A stretch of DNA of 64,000 nt from Deltaproteobacteria bacterium HGW-Deltaproteobacteria-15 (lineage in GTDB: Bacteria; Desulfobacterota; DSM-4660; Desulfatiglandales; HGW-15), in assembly GCA_002840535.1 (NCBI GenBank), contig PHBH01000003.1, positions 124,001-188,000 of the forward strand, in the 5' to 3' direction. The position numbers and the translations under genes are program-made. Positions 15,070-23,773 of the stretch are shown here, piece after piece. Below the pieces are notes generated by a model. It made no database searches. It was not told the DNA's origin and saw nothing but the letters and a program-made list of their open reading frames with translations. Within the stretch, counting starts at the first letter, position 1. Each line of letters begins with the position of its first letter.

Positions 15070-15672
15070 TTGGCCAAGAAGGTTTTGGGGAGTGTGTTTA
15101 CCCGCGAGGAGTTCATTGCCATGGCGGGCATCGGGGGACAGGGTGGTCAGCTTGCAGAGCACGAGTCACGGGTCATCCGAAACCTGTTCCGCTTCGGGTC
15201 CCTGCAAGCCAAGGATATTATGACGCCGCGCACGGTGATCCTGGCACTCAGAGAGGATATGACGGTACAGGAAGCACTGAATGCCATACCGGACATCCCA
15301 TTCTCTCGCCTGCCGCTCTATCGTACGAACATCGACGAGATCACCGGCTTCATCCTGAAGGATCATCTGCTGATGGCCAAAGCCCAGGACGAGGACGATT
15401 TCAGGCTCGAGAAGCTGAAGCGGGAGATCAATTTCATTGTCGGGGGGATGCCGCTGTCGAAGCTGCTGGAGTTCCTGCTCGATCATCGACAGCATATCGT
15501 CATCGTCGTCGGTGAGTATGGGGAGACGAACGGCCTGGTAACGCTCGAAGACGTGGTTGAGACACTGTTGGGGATGGAGATTGTAGACGAGATCGACAAG
15601 GTCGAAGACATGCAGGCAATGGCGCGGCAGCAATGGAGAAAACGCGCCAAGGCACTCGGCCTTGAGGTCTGA
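15070..15672 (+). pseudogene. CNNM/CorC-type CBS protein lacking its membrane domain
   Basis: About 200 residues matching the C-terminal half of CNNM/CorC (HlyC-type) transporters: FTREEFIAMAGIGGQGGQL, then LQAKDIMTPRTVI leading into a CBS pair, ending near LVTLEDVVETLLGMEIVDE. Intact family members have an N-terminal DUF21 membrane domain of about 180 residues, absent here. The frame is blocked by a stop at 15049-15051 and the best start is a TTG with no ribosome binding site. The head was probably lost in rearrangements at the tRNA-Leu hotspot. The protein would be soluble if made. Confidence 0.7.
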
Positions 15673-15949
15673 TCCACCTTCCGCTTCAAACATGCCGTGA
15701 TCGGTAGGGAGAGTTCACTTCTCCTGCTCGTGATGTTGCCTTTTTTGCATGAATCTGTTACCCGTTTATGGGTCCGGGATGGCCGACCTTGTAGTCCAAT
15801 CGAAATGCTTACTGGAGGCTGTTCGTTATGTTGCCGGAGTCCCTGCCTTGAGGCGAGAGACCACAGGGGAGGAGTGAAGCAATTTTTTAGGGAAGGTGGA
15901 TGAGACAGCCACGGCAATGCATGAGCTGTCACTGCAAAGAGAGGGAGGG

Positions 15950-16507
15950 ATGAAGATGGAGAAAATGAAAGTGCGCGAGTTGATGCGACCGGTGGAAGAG
16001 TTTCCCCGCGTATCCAACCAATCGACCTTTATGGAGGCCGTGAAGGCACTGGAAAAGGCCCAGCAGGAATTCAGCTCCGGGAAGGCGTCTCAGAGGATCC
16101 TCCTGGTCTATAATGAGGATGGTCAGATCGTGGGCAAACTGTCGCCCATGGATGTGGTGCAGGGGTTGGAACCGAACTACGAGAATATCGACAGCCTTTC
16201 CCGTTATCATCTTGCCCGGAGCACCCTGGAATCCATGAAGGAGGACTTACGGTTCTGGCAAGAACCCCTAGCCGATCTGTGCAAGAAGGCTTACAGCATG
16301 AAGATTGGAAAATTCATCCGGCTGCCGAGCGCCGATCATATGGTGAACGCCGACGACAAGATGGACAGTGCCTTTCACCTTTTTGTCGTGGGCAGGCACG
16401 ATTCGTTGTTTGTGAAGGACGGGGAAAGGATTGTGGGACTGATTCGCTTCTCCGACGTGTACAAGAAAATCGCGCAGACCATGAGGGAGTGCCCGATGCC
16501 GTCATAG
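15950..16507 (+). CDS. CBS-domain protein
   Basis: 185 residues from ATG 15950, behind GAGGGAGG. MKVRELMRP near the N-terminus and GQIVGKLSPMDVVQG form the first CBS motif; the second is around VNADDKMDSAFHLFVVG and GERIVGLIRFSDVYKKI. A helical linker lies between. CBS pairs bind adenine nucleotides and act as regulatory modules. It stands alone on the plus strand, convergent with the histidine kinase gene 34 bases away. No effector domain is attached, so its target is unknown. Confidence 0.75.
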   Translation: MKMEKMKVRELMRPVEEFPRVSNQSTFMEAVKALEKAQQEFSSGKASQRILLVYNEDGQIVGKLSPMDVVQGLEPNYENIDSLSRYHLARSTLESMKEDLRFWQEPLADLCKKAYSMKIGKFIRLPSADHMVNADDKMDSAFHLFVVGRHDSLFVKDGERIVGLIRFSDVYKKIAQTMRECPMPS

Positions 16508-16541
16508 CGATTTTTCCGGGGATGCAGAAAAGGGGCAAGGC

Positions 16542-17636
16542 TCACCTCTTGGTTAAAGGGAGGGCAGGCAACTCCACGATGACTTCTGTGCCATGCCCGA
16601 CACGGCTTTCAAGGGTGATTTTCCCGGAATGCCCTTCCACGATCTTTTTCGCGATCGCCATTCCGAGCCCGGTCCCCTTGCTTTTTTTCGAATAATACGG
16701 GACAAAGACATTTTCCAGGGTTTCCCGATCCATGCCCATCCCCGTATCGGTGACCCTTATGACAAGATTCTTTGCAGCCCTTTCTGCACTGATAGTGACC
16801 TTCTGTCCCTCCGTGGAAGCCTCAATGGAATTGTTGACCAGGTTCGTGAGCGCCCTTTCCATTTGGCAGCTGTCGACGGCAGTCTTGAGAGAGTTTGCTG
16901 GAACCTCCAGAGAAAGGGTAACTCCGACTTCTTCAGCTTTCATCTTGCAGCAAGCAATCACGTTGTCAAGTATGCCTCTTAGATCCTCCTCCTTGGTGTC
17001 GAGTTTGATCGGCCGCGCAAAATCAAGTGTGTTCTCGACGATGTTTTGCATTCTCTCAGCAGAATCCCAGATGGCATGTGCGGCTTTGTCCATGTTTCCC
17101 TTGCCCTCCCGCATGCGTCTGGAAAAACCCAAGATGGTGATCAGGGGGTTCTTGAGATCGTGAACGATCGTCGTTGCAACCTGCCCGATGCCGGCAAGAT
17201 ATCGATCTTTTTCCGACTGCTTTTCTCGTTGCCTCTCGCGATCAATGAGGAGCCCCGCAAGAACGGCAAAGATTCCCGAAAAAAGTAGGTGCAAAAAGCG
17301 ATCCAGGATAGCGACCCACCCGGTCGACCAGATTCCGAAGAAAAACGGGGCGTATGCCAAAGAGACCAGTCCGTAGGTCCAAAGACCGCCCCTGAGACCG
17401 AACCGGAAGATTCCCAGGAAAAGGGGGATGTAATAGATCTCCTCCAGAACGATGGGAGGGGAGCCCGCCCCGGAGAGCCAGAAGTGCAGGGAGGTGATCA
17501 CAAAGGACAATGTGACTATAATGGAGACGTAGATCCTGTCGCCTGTCGCCATGCCTTCTTCAAGGTCTGCACCTATGCCTTGATTCTTCCGCCCTATCTT
17601 GAGCCGGACGAGCGCGCTTTGCAGAAAAGCTTTCAT
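16542..17636 (-). CDS. membrane sensor histidine kinase
   Basis: 364 residues as read from 17636; an internal ATG at 17552 (residue 29) is a plausible alternative start. Four or five transmembrane helices (about residues 36-130) form a membrane sensor without a large periplasmic loop. The HisKA box is TTIVHDLKNPL with His159. The ATPase domain has LTNLVNNSIEAS, DTGMGMD and GTGLGMAI. No response regulator gene is adjacent; the nearest is at 34559. The first 15 residues match the mini-ORF at 26999-27094, and the start codon overlaps a relic aor stop codon as TAATG. So the N-terminus may derive from, or be the source of, that mini-ORF. Confidence 0.85.
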   Translation of the reverse strand: MKAFLQSALVRLKIGRKNQGIGADLEEGMATGDRIYVSIIVTLSFVITSLHFWLSGAGSPPIVLEEIYYIPLFLGIFRFGLRGGLWTYGLVSLAYAPFFFGIWSTGWVAILDRFLHLLFSGIFAVLAGLLIDRERQREKQSEKDRYLAGIGQVATTIVHDLKNPLITILGFSRRMREGKGNMDKAAHAIWDSAERMQNIVENTLDFARPIKLDTKEEDLRGILDNVIACCKMKAEEVGVTLSLEVPANSLKTAVDSCQMERALTNLVNNSIEASTEGQKVTISAERAAKNLVIRVTDTGMGMDRETLENVFVPYYSKKSKGTGLGMAIAKKIVEGHSGKITLESRVGHGTEVIVELPALPLTKR

Positions 17637-17670
17637 TACACAGGAAACTCCCGTAGCGTCTCATTAACGA
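17637..17670 (-). pseudogene. relic tail of an aldehyde ferredoxin oxidoreductase gene
   Basis: Read on the minus strand this encodes NETLREFPV and a stop, matching the last residues (HEMLRDFPV) of the intact aor gene at 27094. DNA similarity to the 27053-27124 stretch continues into the start of the kinase gene. Only the tail remains, joined directly to the yeeE relic. Confidence 0.65.
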
Positions 17671-17759
17671 CCCAGTGGCTCACCCCCCAGGACCTGGGGC
17701 AGGGTGATGCGGCCCAGACTGCCTCAAGTATACACGGTTTTTCAAGAACCGGGCAAGCC

Positions 17760-18463
17760 CTAAGATCCGCGATTGGTTTTGGATGAGTTGGTGGTTTGCG
17801 TGTGGAGGCGCTCAAAAAATCAAAATCACCCCTTGGACCTCAATCAGGGTCTATCTGGGAATGGAGCTGTAACCAAGCATGCTCGATGAACGGCATTCAT
17901 CACCGAATCCGGGAATACCTCTGCTCCCCTCTTGGACCCCCTCTGGCTCAGAACTCGAAACGATCCTGTTACGTGTTCGCAAATTCCCAACTCCTCAAAC
18001 GTACTTGTGCAAACAGCTTTTGCAGCCTGCGACTCACCTTCAATATGCCCGCTGTAGAATACAATTTTGCCCGCCGTCTCATAGAGTTTCCAGCGAAGCG
18101 TCTGCACCTGATGCCGATGCCACGACATGTCCAGCGTACTCAGTACAAACAAGCGACACACGTTATACGCCAGCACACCAATGCGAAAGAATACCGCGTT
18201 TGCCTCAAACTGCCCGCACGGAATCCTCTCGATCCCAAAACCTATCTTCAACTCCTTAATCCGATTTTCACTGTACTGCCCTCGCTGGTTGTACCATCCC
18301 ACAACCACCTCAGCCGAACCTCCACGATTGGTCGCAATGACCGTATGCTTCTCTGTACTTTCTTCTTCGTCAAAAAGATCGCTTTGATAAGGTCGGCGGA
18401 TAACCACAACGGGGTTTTTCAATTCATTTCCCTATCAAAACAACTTTCAATCGTGGAGTTTCG
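17760..18463. mobile_element. IS1380-family remnant
   Basis: Inserted in the yeeE relic: the flanking sequence is continuous in the copy at 32030-32120. The ends read as imperfect inverted repeats (CCGCGATTGG near the left end, complement of CAATCGTGG near the right end). AAGCC occurs at both borders as a likely target duplication. At 704 bases it is well short of the usual length of about 1.7 kb, so part of the transposase is deleted. Confidence 0.65.
17844..18422 (-). pseudogene. IS1380-family transposase fragment
   Basis: The translation contains VVVGWYNQRGQYSENRIKEL, GFGIERIPCGQFEANAVFF and RIGVLAYNVCRLFVL. These are typical of the C-terminal catalytic part of IS1380-type DDE transposases, with the Glu in ENRIKELK. 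The N-terminal two thirds are missing and the C-terminus runs into unrelated sequence. It cannot be active. Confidence 0.75.
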
Positions 18464-18655
18464 GTAAGCCTCCGCAATAAGGCCTGCCCCCACCGCCATG
18501 CCCAGAATGCTGGCGTCCCACCTTCCCTCGCCGAGGGCGCCCATGGAGGTGCCCGGGCAGCTGATCTCTATTTAATCGAAGATGTCTTTGCCGCCTTAGC
18601 AATACCTCATGATTTGTACACGGGATGCGAGAGTATCTTTCTTACATCTCATCAA

Positions 18656-18812
18656 CACTATCGATGGAGCCATACCCAGAACTGGGGAGGGGCACCGGGA
18701 GGTCCTTCGACAGGCCACCCTCCCAATACCTGAAGCAAGAAGAACCTCAAGCCCATCTGGACGCGCCGATGCAAGAGTGGTATCGTCATACAGGAACAAG
18801 AATCGTGGAAGA
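18656..18812. repeat. dispersed repeat, copy A (pairs with 32121-32276)
   Basis: About 157 bases, roughly 90 percent identical by eye to 32121-32276, beginning CACTATCGATGGAGCC in both and ending at CGTGGAAG. Here it lies just before the MBL-rhodanese gene; the other copy ends at the start of the DHH-CBS gene. No coding role recognised. It may carry a promoter. Confidence 0.7.
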
Positions 18813-18850
18813 ACTTCTGGGACGATTTTCGGAACCGAAGGAGAAGGAAT

Positions 18851-20854
18851 ATGAAGAGGACTGTCGGGATAACCCTTGCCTGCGTTCTGGGCCTGATCTG
18901 CTCCGCAGCATGGGCCATGGAACAGGGCAAGATCAAGGATTCGGAATCGGCCGCGCACGGCGACGATGCGGCAAGACATCAGATCGTAGACACCTACAAG
19001 TTCGAAGGTTTCGAGGTGGTGCAGGTCAACCTCCCGGTACTCGCGCACTACTCGTATATCCTGGTATCCGGCAAGGAGGCCTTGATCGTAGACCCGGATC
19101 GGGACGTGCGGTTCTACCTGGATTATGCTTCCAGGAACGGCTTGGCGATCAAGGGGGTGTATCTGACCCACTCGCATGCCGACTTCGTGGCCGGTCACCT
19201 GGAGATTGCCAAGGCGGCGGAATGCCCGATCTACCAAAGCGCGTCAAGCGGCGCGGCCTACAAGATCAACCCCATGAAGGAGGGTTCGAGCTTCAAGATC
19301 GGGACGGCCCTCGTGAGGGTGCTGGAGACCCCCGGGCACACGCCTGACGGAACCTGCGGCCTCGTTTTCGGCGGGGAAGCGGACAAGGCGGGAAAGGTCC
19401 TCTTTACGGGCGACACCCTCTTTGTGGGCAGCGTCGGACGTCCGGACCTGCTGGAAGGGAGGATGACGGCCGCGACCCTCGCATCCATGGGGTTCGACAC
19501 GTGGACGAAAAAACTCTCCAAGCTGGACGACTCGATCCTCGTCCTGCCCGCCCACGGTGCAGGGAGCCTCTGTGGCGCGAATCTGAGCGACAGCCCCAAG
19601 AGCACGATCGGGGCGGAGCGCACCTCAAACCCTTACTTCACCATGAAGGGCCGCTCTGAGTTCATCGCCGCGGTCCTTCGGGATCTGCCCGAGGCACCGC
19701 AGTACTTCAAACACAATGCGGCCATGAACCGGCAGGGACCGCCCCTGTTCGATTGGGCCGCCTCCCTGCCCCCCGAAGCCAATGCCGAACAGGGACTGAT
19801 GGACACGTCCAGGTTCTACATCGTCGACATCCGGGACGCCCCGGTCTACGCGGCCGAGCACATCCCCGCCTCCGTGAATATCGGCGTCCGTGGAAGATTC
19901 GAGACGTGGGTGGGGAGCATGGTTCCATGGGCGGCACAGGAGTCGGGCCGGCTCGTCCTGCTGGGGGGCAAGGCCGAGCTCCAGGAGGCCCTTCGCAGGC
20001 TCCATCGCATCGGCTACGCGGCCGGGGTGCTCACACTCGATGCCTGGAAGAGATCCGGACTGCCGACCAAGAAGGTGGAGTTCATCAAGCCCGCCGATCT
20101 CTACGCCCAAATGAAGGCCGGTACCGGACCGATCATCGTCGATGTGCGCCTGCCCAACGAGTGGATGGGGTTGAGGATCGGGGATGTGGTGAACCTGCCC
20201 CTTACCCACCTGAGCCAGTTGTCGGCCAAGCTCGATCCGACCCAGCCCGTTGTGGCCGTCTGCAATTCAGCCTACCGCTCGAGCATGGCGATCGGGATCC
20301 TGGAGGCGAAGGGCTTCCAGAAAGCGACCTCCCTGGACGGCGGGAGCGAGGCCTGGATTGGTGCGGGACTTCCAGTCTATGGCGCCGAGGCGACCAAGGC
20401 CGCTGCCGTGCCCGAGCCTGCCAGGCGCGAGATCAGGCTTGCGGACCGGATGTCGGTCGACGAACTTCGCCGGACGGCGAAGGATCTCCCAGGGACGTTC
20501 GAGCTGGTGGATATCCGCCCGGCCGAGCAGTTCAACGATTACCACATCCCCGGCTCCCGCAACGTGGACATCGCCGAGGTGCTGAACAATGCGGCCTTCC
20601 TGGCCGGGGCCGGCCCCCTGATCCTGGTCGACCGAGACGGCTCCCTGGCCATGCAGGTCGCCGGGATCATTTCCCAGAAGACCAAAAGGACCATCAAGGC
20701 GCTCCATGGGGGGCTGGATGCGTACTGGAAGGATGGGGGCTGGAGTGAGACTGAGACCTGGAAGTCCATCCCGGCTCCAATGGCTCCGGCCAGGACAGTA
20801 CCGCCCAAGGCGGAGCCGCCGAAGAGTCCGAAAAAGAAATCGGCGGGGTGCTGA
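18851..20854 (+). CDS. exported MBL-fold hydrolase fused to three rhodanese domains
   Basis: 667 residues, ATG 18851 behind AAGGAGAAGGA. A signal peptide (residues 1-22, cut near AWA) sends it to the periplasm. Residues about 45-270 are a metallo-beta-lactamase domain of the ETHE1/persulfide dioxygenase-like type: THSHAD (106-111), PGHTPDG with His163, TGDTLF with Asp188, PAHG with His235. Three rhodanese modules follow (about 320-405, 425-510, 545-632). Only the middle one keeps a catalytic-type cysteine (VAVCNSAYRS, Cys471); the others have Gly or Asp-rich loops. The C-terminus is Pro/Lys-rich and ends in Cys. Likely role: periplasmic persulfide or sulfane sulfur handling. First gene of an operon with the split YeeE channel; the next ATG is 2 bases after its stop. 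Confidence 0.85.
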   Translation: MKRTVGITLACVLGLICSAAWAMEQGKIKDSESAAHGDDAARHQIVDTYKFEGFEVVQVNLPVLAHYSYILVSGKEALIVDPDRDVRFYLDYASRNGLAIKGVYLTHSHADFVAGHLEIAKAAECPIYQSASSGAAYKINPMKEGSSFKIGTALVRVLETPGHTPDGTCGLVFGGEADKAGKVLFTGDTLFVGSVGRPDLLEGRMTAATLASMGFDTWTKKLSKLDDSILVLPAHGAGSLCGANLSDSPKSTIGAERTSNPYFTMKGRSEFIAAVLRDLPEAPQYFKHNAAMNRQGPPLFDWAASLPPEANAEQGLMDTSRFYIVDIRDAPVYAAEHIPASVNIGVRGRFETWVGSMVPWAAQESGRLVLLGGKAELQEALRRLHRIGYAAGVLTLDAWKRSGLPTKKVEFIKPADLYAQMKAGTGPIIVDVRLPNEWMGLRIGDVVNLPLTHLSQLSAKLDPTQPVVAVCNSAYRSSMAIGILEAKGFQKATSLDGGSEAWIGAGLPVYGAEATKAAAVPEPARREIRLADRMSVDELRRTAKDLPGTFELVDIRPAEQFNDYHIPGSRNVDIAEVLNNAAFLAGAGPLILVDRDGSLAMQVAGIISQKTKRTIKALHGGLDAYWKDGGWSETETWKSIPAPMAPARTVPPKAEPPKSPKKKSAGC

Positions 20855-20856
20855 CC

Positions 20857-21375
20857 ATGAAAACTTTCACCGGATCCAAACCGATCATGAATCCGTACCT
20901 GGCAGGGGTGATTCTGGGGTTGACGCTCCTGGTCTCCTATCTTGTGCTCGGGGCCGGTCTCGGCGCCTCCGGCGGGATCGCACGAATCGCCGCTCACATC
21001 GAGAGCGTCCTGGCACCCTCCCGCGTCGCATCCAGCGAGTACTTCGGAGCATGGGGAAAAGAGCCCCTCAACTACTATCTGGTCTTCATGCTGGTGGGGA
21101 TATTCGTGGGCGGGCTGATCTCGGCCGTTGCGGCGCGAAGGGTGAGATTCCAGGTCGAGCGCGGCCGAAAGGCGTCCACGGGGTTGCGTCTCGGGCTGGC
21201 CCTGGCCGGCGGCATCCTGGCAGGCTTTGCGAGCAGGCTGGCCCAGGGCTGCACATCGGGCCAGGCCCTCTCTGGGGGCGCCATGCTCCTTTCCGGCAGC
21301 CTGGTCTTTCTGGTCTGTGTCTTTGCGGGCGGGTACGCTGCGGCGTGGTTCGTAAGGAGGCAGTGGCATGATTAG
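20857..21375 (+). CDS. YeeE/YedE-family membrane protein, first half
   Basis: 172 residues from ATG 20857, two bases after the upstream stop, so translationally coupled. About four transmembrane helices, with GLGASGGIARIA near the N-terminus and the motif ASRLAQGCTSGQALSGGA holding the conserved Cys of YeeE/YedE (DUF395) channels. This family imports thiosulfate or related sulfur species (TsuA/YeeE). Intact proteins have two such halves in one chain; here the second half is the next gene, overlapping by 8 bases. Confidence 0.85.
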   Translation: MKTFTGSKPIMNPYLAGVILGLTLLVSYLVLGAGLGASGGIARIAAHIESVLAPSRVASSEYFGAWGKEPLNYYLVFMLVGIFVGGLISAVAARRVRFQVERGRKASTGLRLGLALAGGILAGFASRLAQGCTSGQALSGGAMLLSGSLVFLVCVFAGGYAAAWFVRRQWHD

Positions 21376-23365
21376 CACCTTCTTCGGTCTCGATGCGCTG
21401 TCTGCCTCGGGGGCCATGCTGGTCGCCTTCGCGATCGGAATGGCCTTCGGCCTCTCCCTGGAGCAGGCCGGATTCGGCAGTTCACGCCGGCTGGCGTCCA
21501 TCTTCTACTTCCGGGACATGACGGTCCTCAAAGTCATGTTCACGGCCCTGCTCGTGGCGATGCTCGGGCTCCAGTACGCCCAGGGGCTTGGCTTGATCGA
21601 CCAGGGGCAGCTGTTCTTCATGCCCAGCATCTACGGGGCCCAGATCGTGGGCGGTCTCCTCTTCGGCGTGGGTTTCGTCATGGGCGGCTGGTGCCCGGGT
21701 ACCGCAGCGGTGGGCTTGGCTTCCGGCCGTTTGGATGCACTGGTTTTTCTGGCGGGGGCCGGGATCGGGAGCGTCCTTTTCAATGAGATGTTCGGGATCG
21801 TGAAGGGGTTCTACACCTGGGGGGACAGGGGAGTGCAGTTTGCCTGGCAGGCCCTGGATCTGTCGGCCGCCTTGTTCGGACTCCTTCTCGTCCTGGTGGC
21901 GGTGGCCTGCTTCTGGGGGGCCGAGTACATGGAGAAACGGGTGCAAGGCACGGGTCGCTACTGGCGGAGCCCCTTCCTGAGATCCTTCAGCACGGCGATG
22001 GTGCTCCTCGCTCTGGGTTCGATGGCCTTGCAGTCCATCACCCCAGGGGAGAAGGTCTCGGATACCCCGGCAAGGAGCGCAACCTTCCTGGAACAGATAG
22101 AATCGGCGGAAGACCACATGGAGCCGGAGGAAGTGGCCGACCGGCTGATGCAGGGCGACAAGGGGCTCATGCTGGTCGACATCCGCCCGGCAGAGGAGTA
22201 TGCGCTCTCTCACATTGCGGGCGCAGTGAACATACCCTTGTCCGACCTGCCCGCCGCCCTTTCCGGCAACAAGGGGCAGGGGACCATCGTCCTCTATTCC
22301 AACGGCATGACCCACCCTGCCCAGGCCCGGGACGCCCTCGCACGCATGGGGCATACAAATATCTACATCCTCACCGACGGGCTGGTGGGATTTGTCGATC
22401 GCATCCTGAAACCCGCCTCCCTCCGGGCGGAACCTCTCTCCGCGGCCCGGACGGAAAAGATCAACGCGTGGAGGAAGCACTTTGCAGCCCCCGCGAGCCC
22501 GGCAGAAGCCGCAGCCGAAGGTTCGTTGCCGATTTCCCAACCTACCCCGCCCGTGTGGCCGGGCCTGGTGGAGCCTGCCTGGCTCTCGCAGAACCTGGGC
22601 AGCCCAGAGGTCCGCGTGATCGAAATCCGGCCCCAGCCGCAGTACAACAGCGGCCATATCCCCGGAGCCGTCTGTGTTTCACCGGAGAACCTTCGTGGCG
22701 TTGTGGGCGGGGTCTCGTCCATGCTCAAGCCGGCCCATCTGCTCGCTGAAATGGTCTCCCTGATGGGGATCCGGCCGACGGATACCGTGGTGCTTGTCCC
22801 CGACGACAAGCTCCAGGATGGGACCCTGGTTGCTATGGCGTTTGCACGGATCGGGCATGAGAGGTTCGGGATCCTCAACGGGGGTTTCCAGCGCTGGATC
22901 CTCGAGAAGCGGCCCGTCACGACCGAATTGCCTCAGGTCCAGGAGTTTCGGTATCCGGTAGCCCCGCCCGACGGGTTCACGGTGACCTACCGGCAGGTGT
23001 TGGAGTCCCTCAAGGCTCCGGACACCGTCATCATCGACGTGCGCCCGACCGAGTTTTACACCGGGCAGAAGGTGGAGGAAGCGCGGGGGGGCCACATCCC
23101 AGGGGCAAAAAACAGGCCCTATACCGAAGACGTCTCGCGAATCGGCAATGTCACCATGATCAAGCCTTTGGAGGAGCTCGCGAAGGCCTACGCGCTGATC
23201 GTACCGACCCGGCAGACAAAGACGATCGTCCACTGCCGCACCGGTCATCAGGCCAGTCAGACCTATTTCGTGATGCGCTACCTGCTGGGGTATCAAAACC
23301 TCTTCTGGTATGACGCGGGCTGGTCCGAATGGGCCTCCAGGAGCGAGCTGCCGGTCGAGAACTGA
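21368..23365 (+). CDS. YeeE/YedE second half fused to three rhodanese domains
   Basis: 665 residues, ATG 21368 overlapping the previous stop. Residues about 1-225 are transmembrane with LEQAGFGSSRRLA and GGWCPGTAAVGLASG, the second conserved Cys motif of the YeeE/YedE pair. Three rhodanese-like domains follow (about 245-345, 400-520, 540-660). The first two lack a catalytic Cys (LYSNG and VPDDK at the active-site position); the third has VHCRTGHQAS. Together with the exported MBL-rhodanese protein it suggests a channel that hands imported sulfur to carriers. Which side of the membrane the soluble part faces cannot be read safely. Confidence 0.85.
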   Translation: MISTFFGLDALSASGAMLVAFAIGMAFGLSLEQAGFGSSRRLASIFYFRDMTVLKVMFTALLVAMLGLQYAQGLGLIDQGQLFFMPSIYGAQIVGGLLFGVGFVMGGWCPGTAAVGLASGRLDALVFLAGAGIGSVLFNEMFGIVKGFYTWGDRGVQFAWQALDLSAALFGLLLVLVAVACFWGAEYMEKRVQGTGRYWRSPFLRSFSTAMVLLALGSMALQSITPGEKVSDTPARSATFLEQIESAEDHMEPEEVADRLMQGDKGLMLVDIRPAEEYALSHIAGAVNIPLSDLPAALSGNKGQGTIVLYSNGMTHPAQARDALARMGHTNIYILTDGLVGFVDRILKPASLRAEPLSAARTEKINAWRKHFAAPASPAEAAAEGSLPISQPTPPVWPGLVEPAWLSQNLGSPEVRVIEIRPQPQYNSGHIPGAVCVSPENLRGVVGGVSSMLKPAHLLAEMVSLMGIRPTDTVVLVPDDKLQDGTLVAMAFARIGHERFGILNGGFQRWILEKRPVTTELPQVQEFRYPVAPPDGFTVTYRQVLESLKAPDTVIIDVRPTEFYTGQKVEEARGGHIPGAKNRPYTEDVSRIGNVTMIKPLEELAKAYALIVPTRQTKTIVHCRTGHQASQTYFVMRYLLGYQNLFWYDAGWSEWASRSELPVEN

Positions 23366-23474
23366 ACCTTCGGACGAGAGGATCACCAGGCACATCGAGG
23401 TCGCAAAGGCGCTGGACACCTTGCCTCGCTTCTTATAAACAAATGACGAAGAATTCCAGGAGAGAGGGGAACCC

Positions 23475-23672
23475 ATGCTGACCAAGAGCGGAAGAAATCT
23501 CGAAGAGGTCATAAAGAAGGCCATAGATGATCATGTCATCAAGAACTCCGAGTATGAGGAGATCATAGATCTGGCGCACGGCGACGGAAAGATCGACGCC
23601 CACGAGAGGGTGCTCCTGCAGGAACTCAATGATCTCATCTCCAATAAGAGCGTTCGGCGCATAACCGGCTGA
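23475..23672 (+). CDS. small TerB-like protein
   Basis: 65 residues, ATG 23475 with AGGAGAGAGGGG upstream. DLAHGDGKIDAHERVLLQEL resembles the metal-binding ADGKIDPEE-type motif of TerB-like proteins. Soluble and helical. It lies about 110 bases downstream of the sulfur operon in the same direction and about 100 bases before the cation ATPase. Function unknown; the TerB relation rests on this one motif. Confidence 0.6.
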   Translation: MLTKSGRNLEEVIKKAIDDHVIKNSEYEEIIDLAHGDGKIDAHERVLLQELNDLISNKSVRRITG

Positions 23673-23773
23673 TCCTCTCCCGGAAAAGACTCTTCACGAG
23701 ACGGCCGATTTCTCGGAGTTTTCGGTCCCAGCCTCAGGAGACGGATACAGGTCTTGCCACTGAAGGAGGGCAA

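Larger units (their letters stand above)
17671..18575 (-). pseudogene. yeeE/yedE-like pseudogene interrupted by an IS
   Basis: Outside the insertion (17760-18463) the minus strand encodes a YeeE/YedE (DUF395) C-terminal half: SCPGTSMGALGEG, WDASILGMAVGAGLIAEAY, then after the IS VLEK, TVYT, a TGA at the position of the usual Trp, and LGRITLPQVLG. There is also a one-base deletion in an A-run relative to the copy at 31913-32120. The parallel motif in the intact gene at 21368 is FYTWGDRG. Dead gene; it would have been a sulfur-compound channel. Confidence 0.7.

Noticed and set aside
19753..20748. 331-codon plus-strand ORF
   Set aside because: Shadow of the MBL-rhodanese gene in another frame, Arg/Gly/Pro-rich as expected of GC-rich antiframes.
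22679..23524. Minus-strand 281-codon ORF
   Set aside because: Antisense shadow of the YeeE-rhodanese gene.
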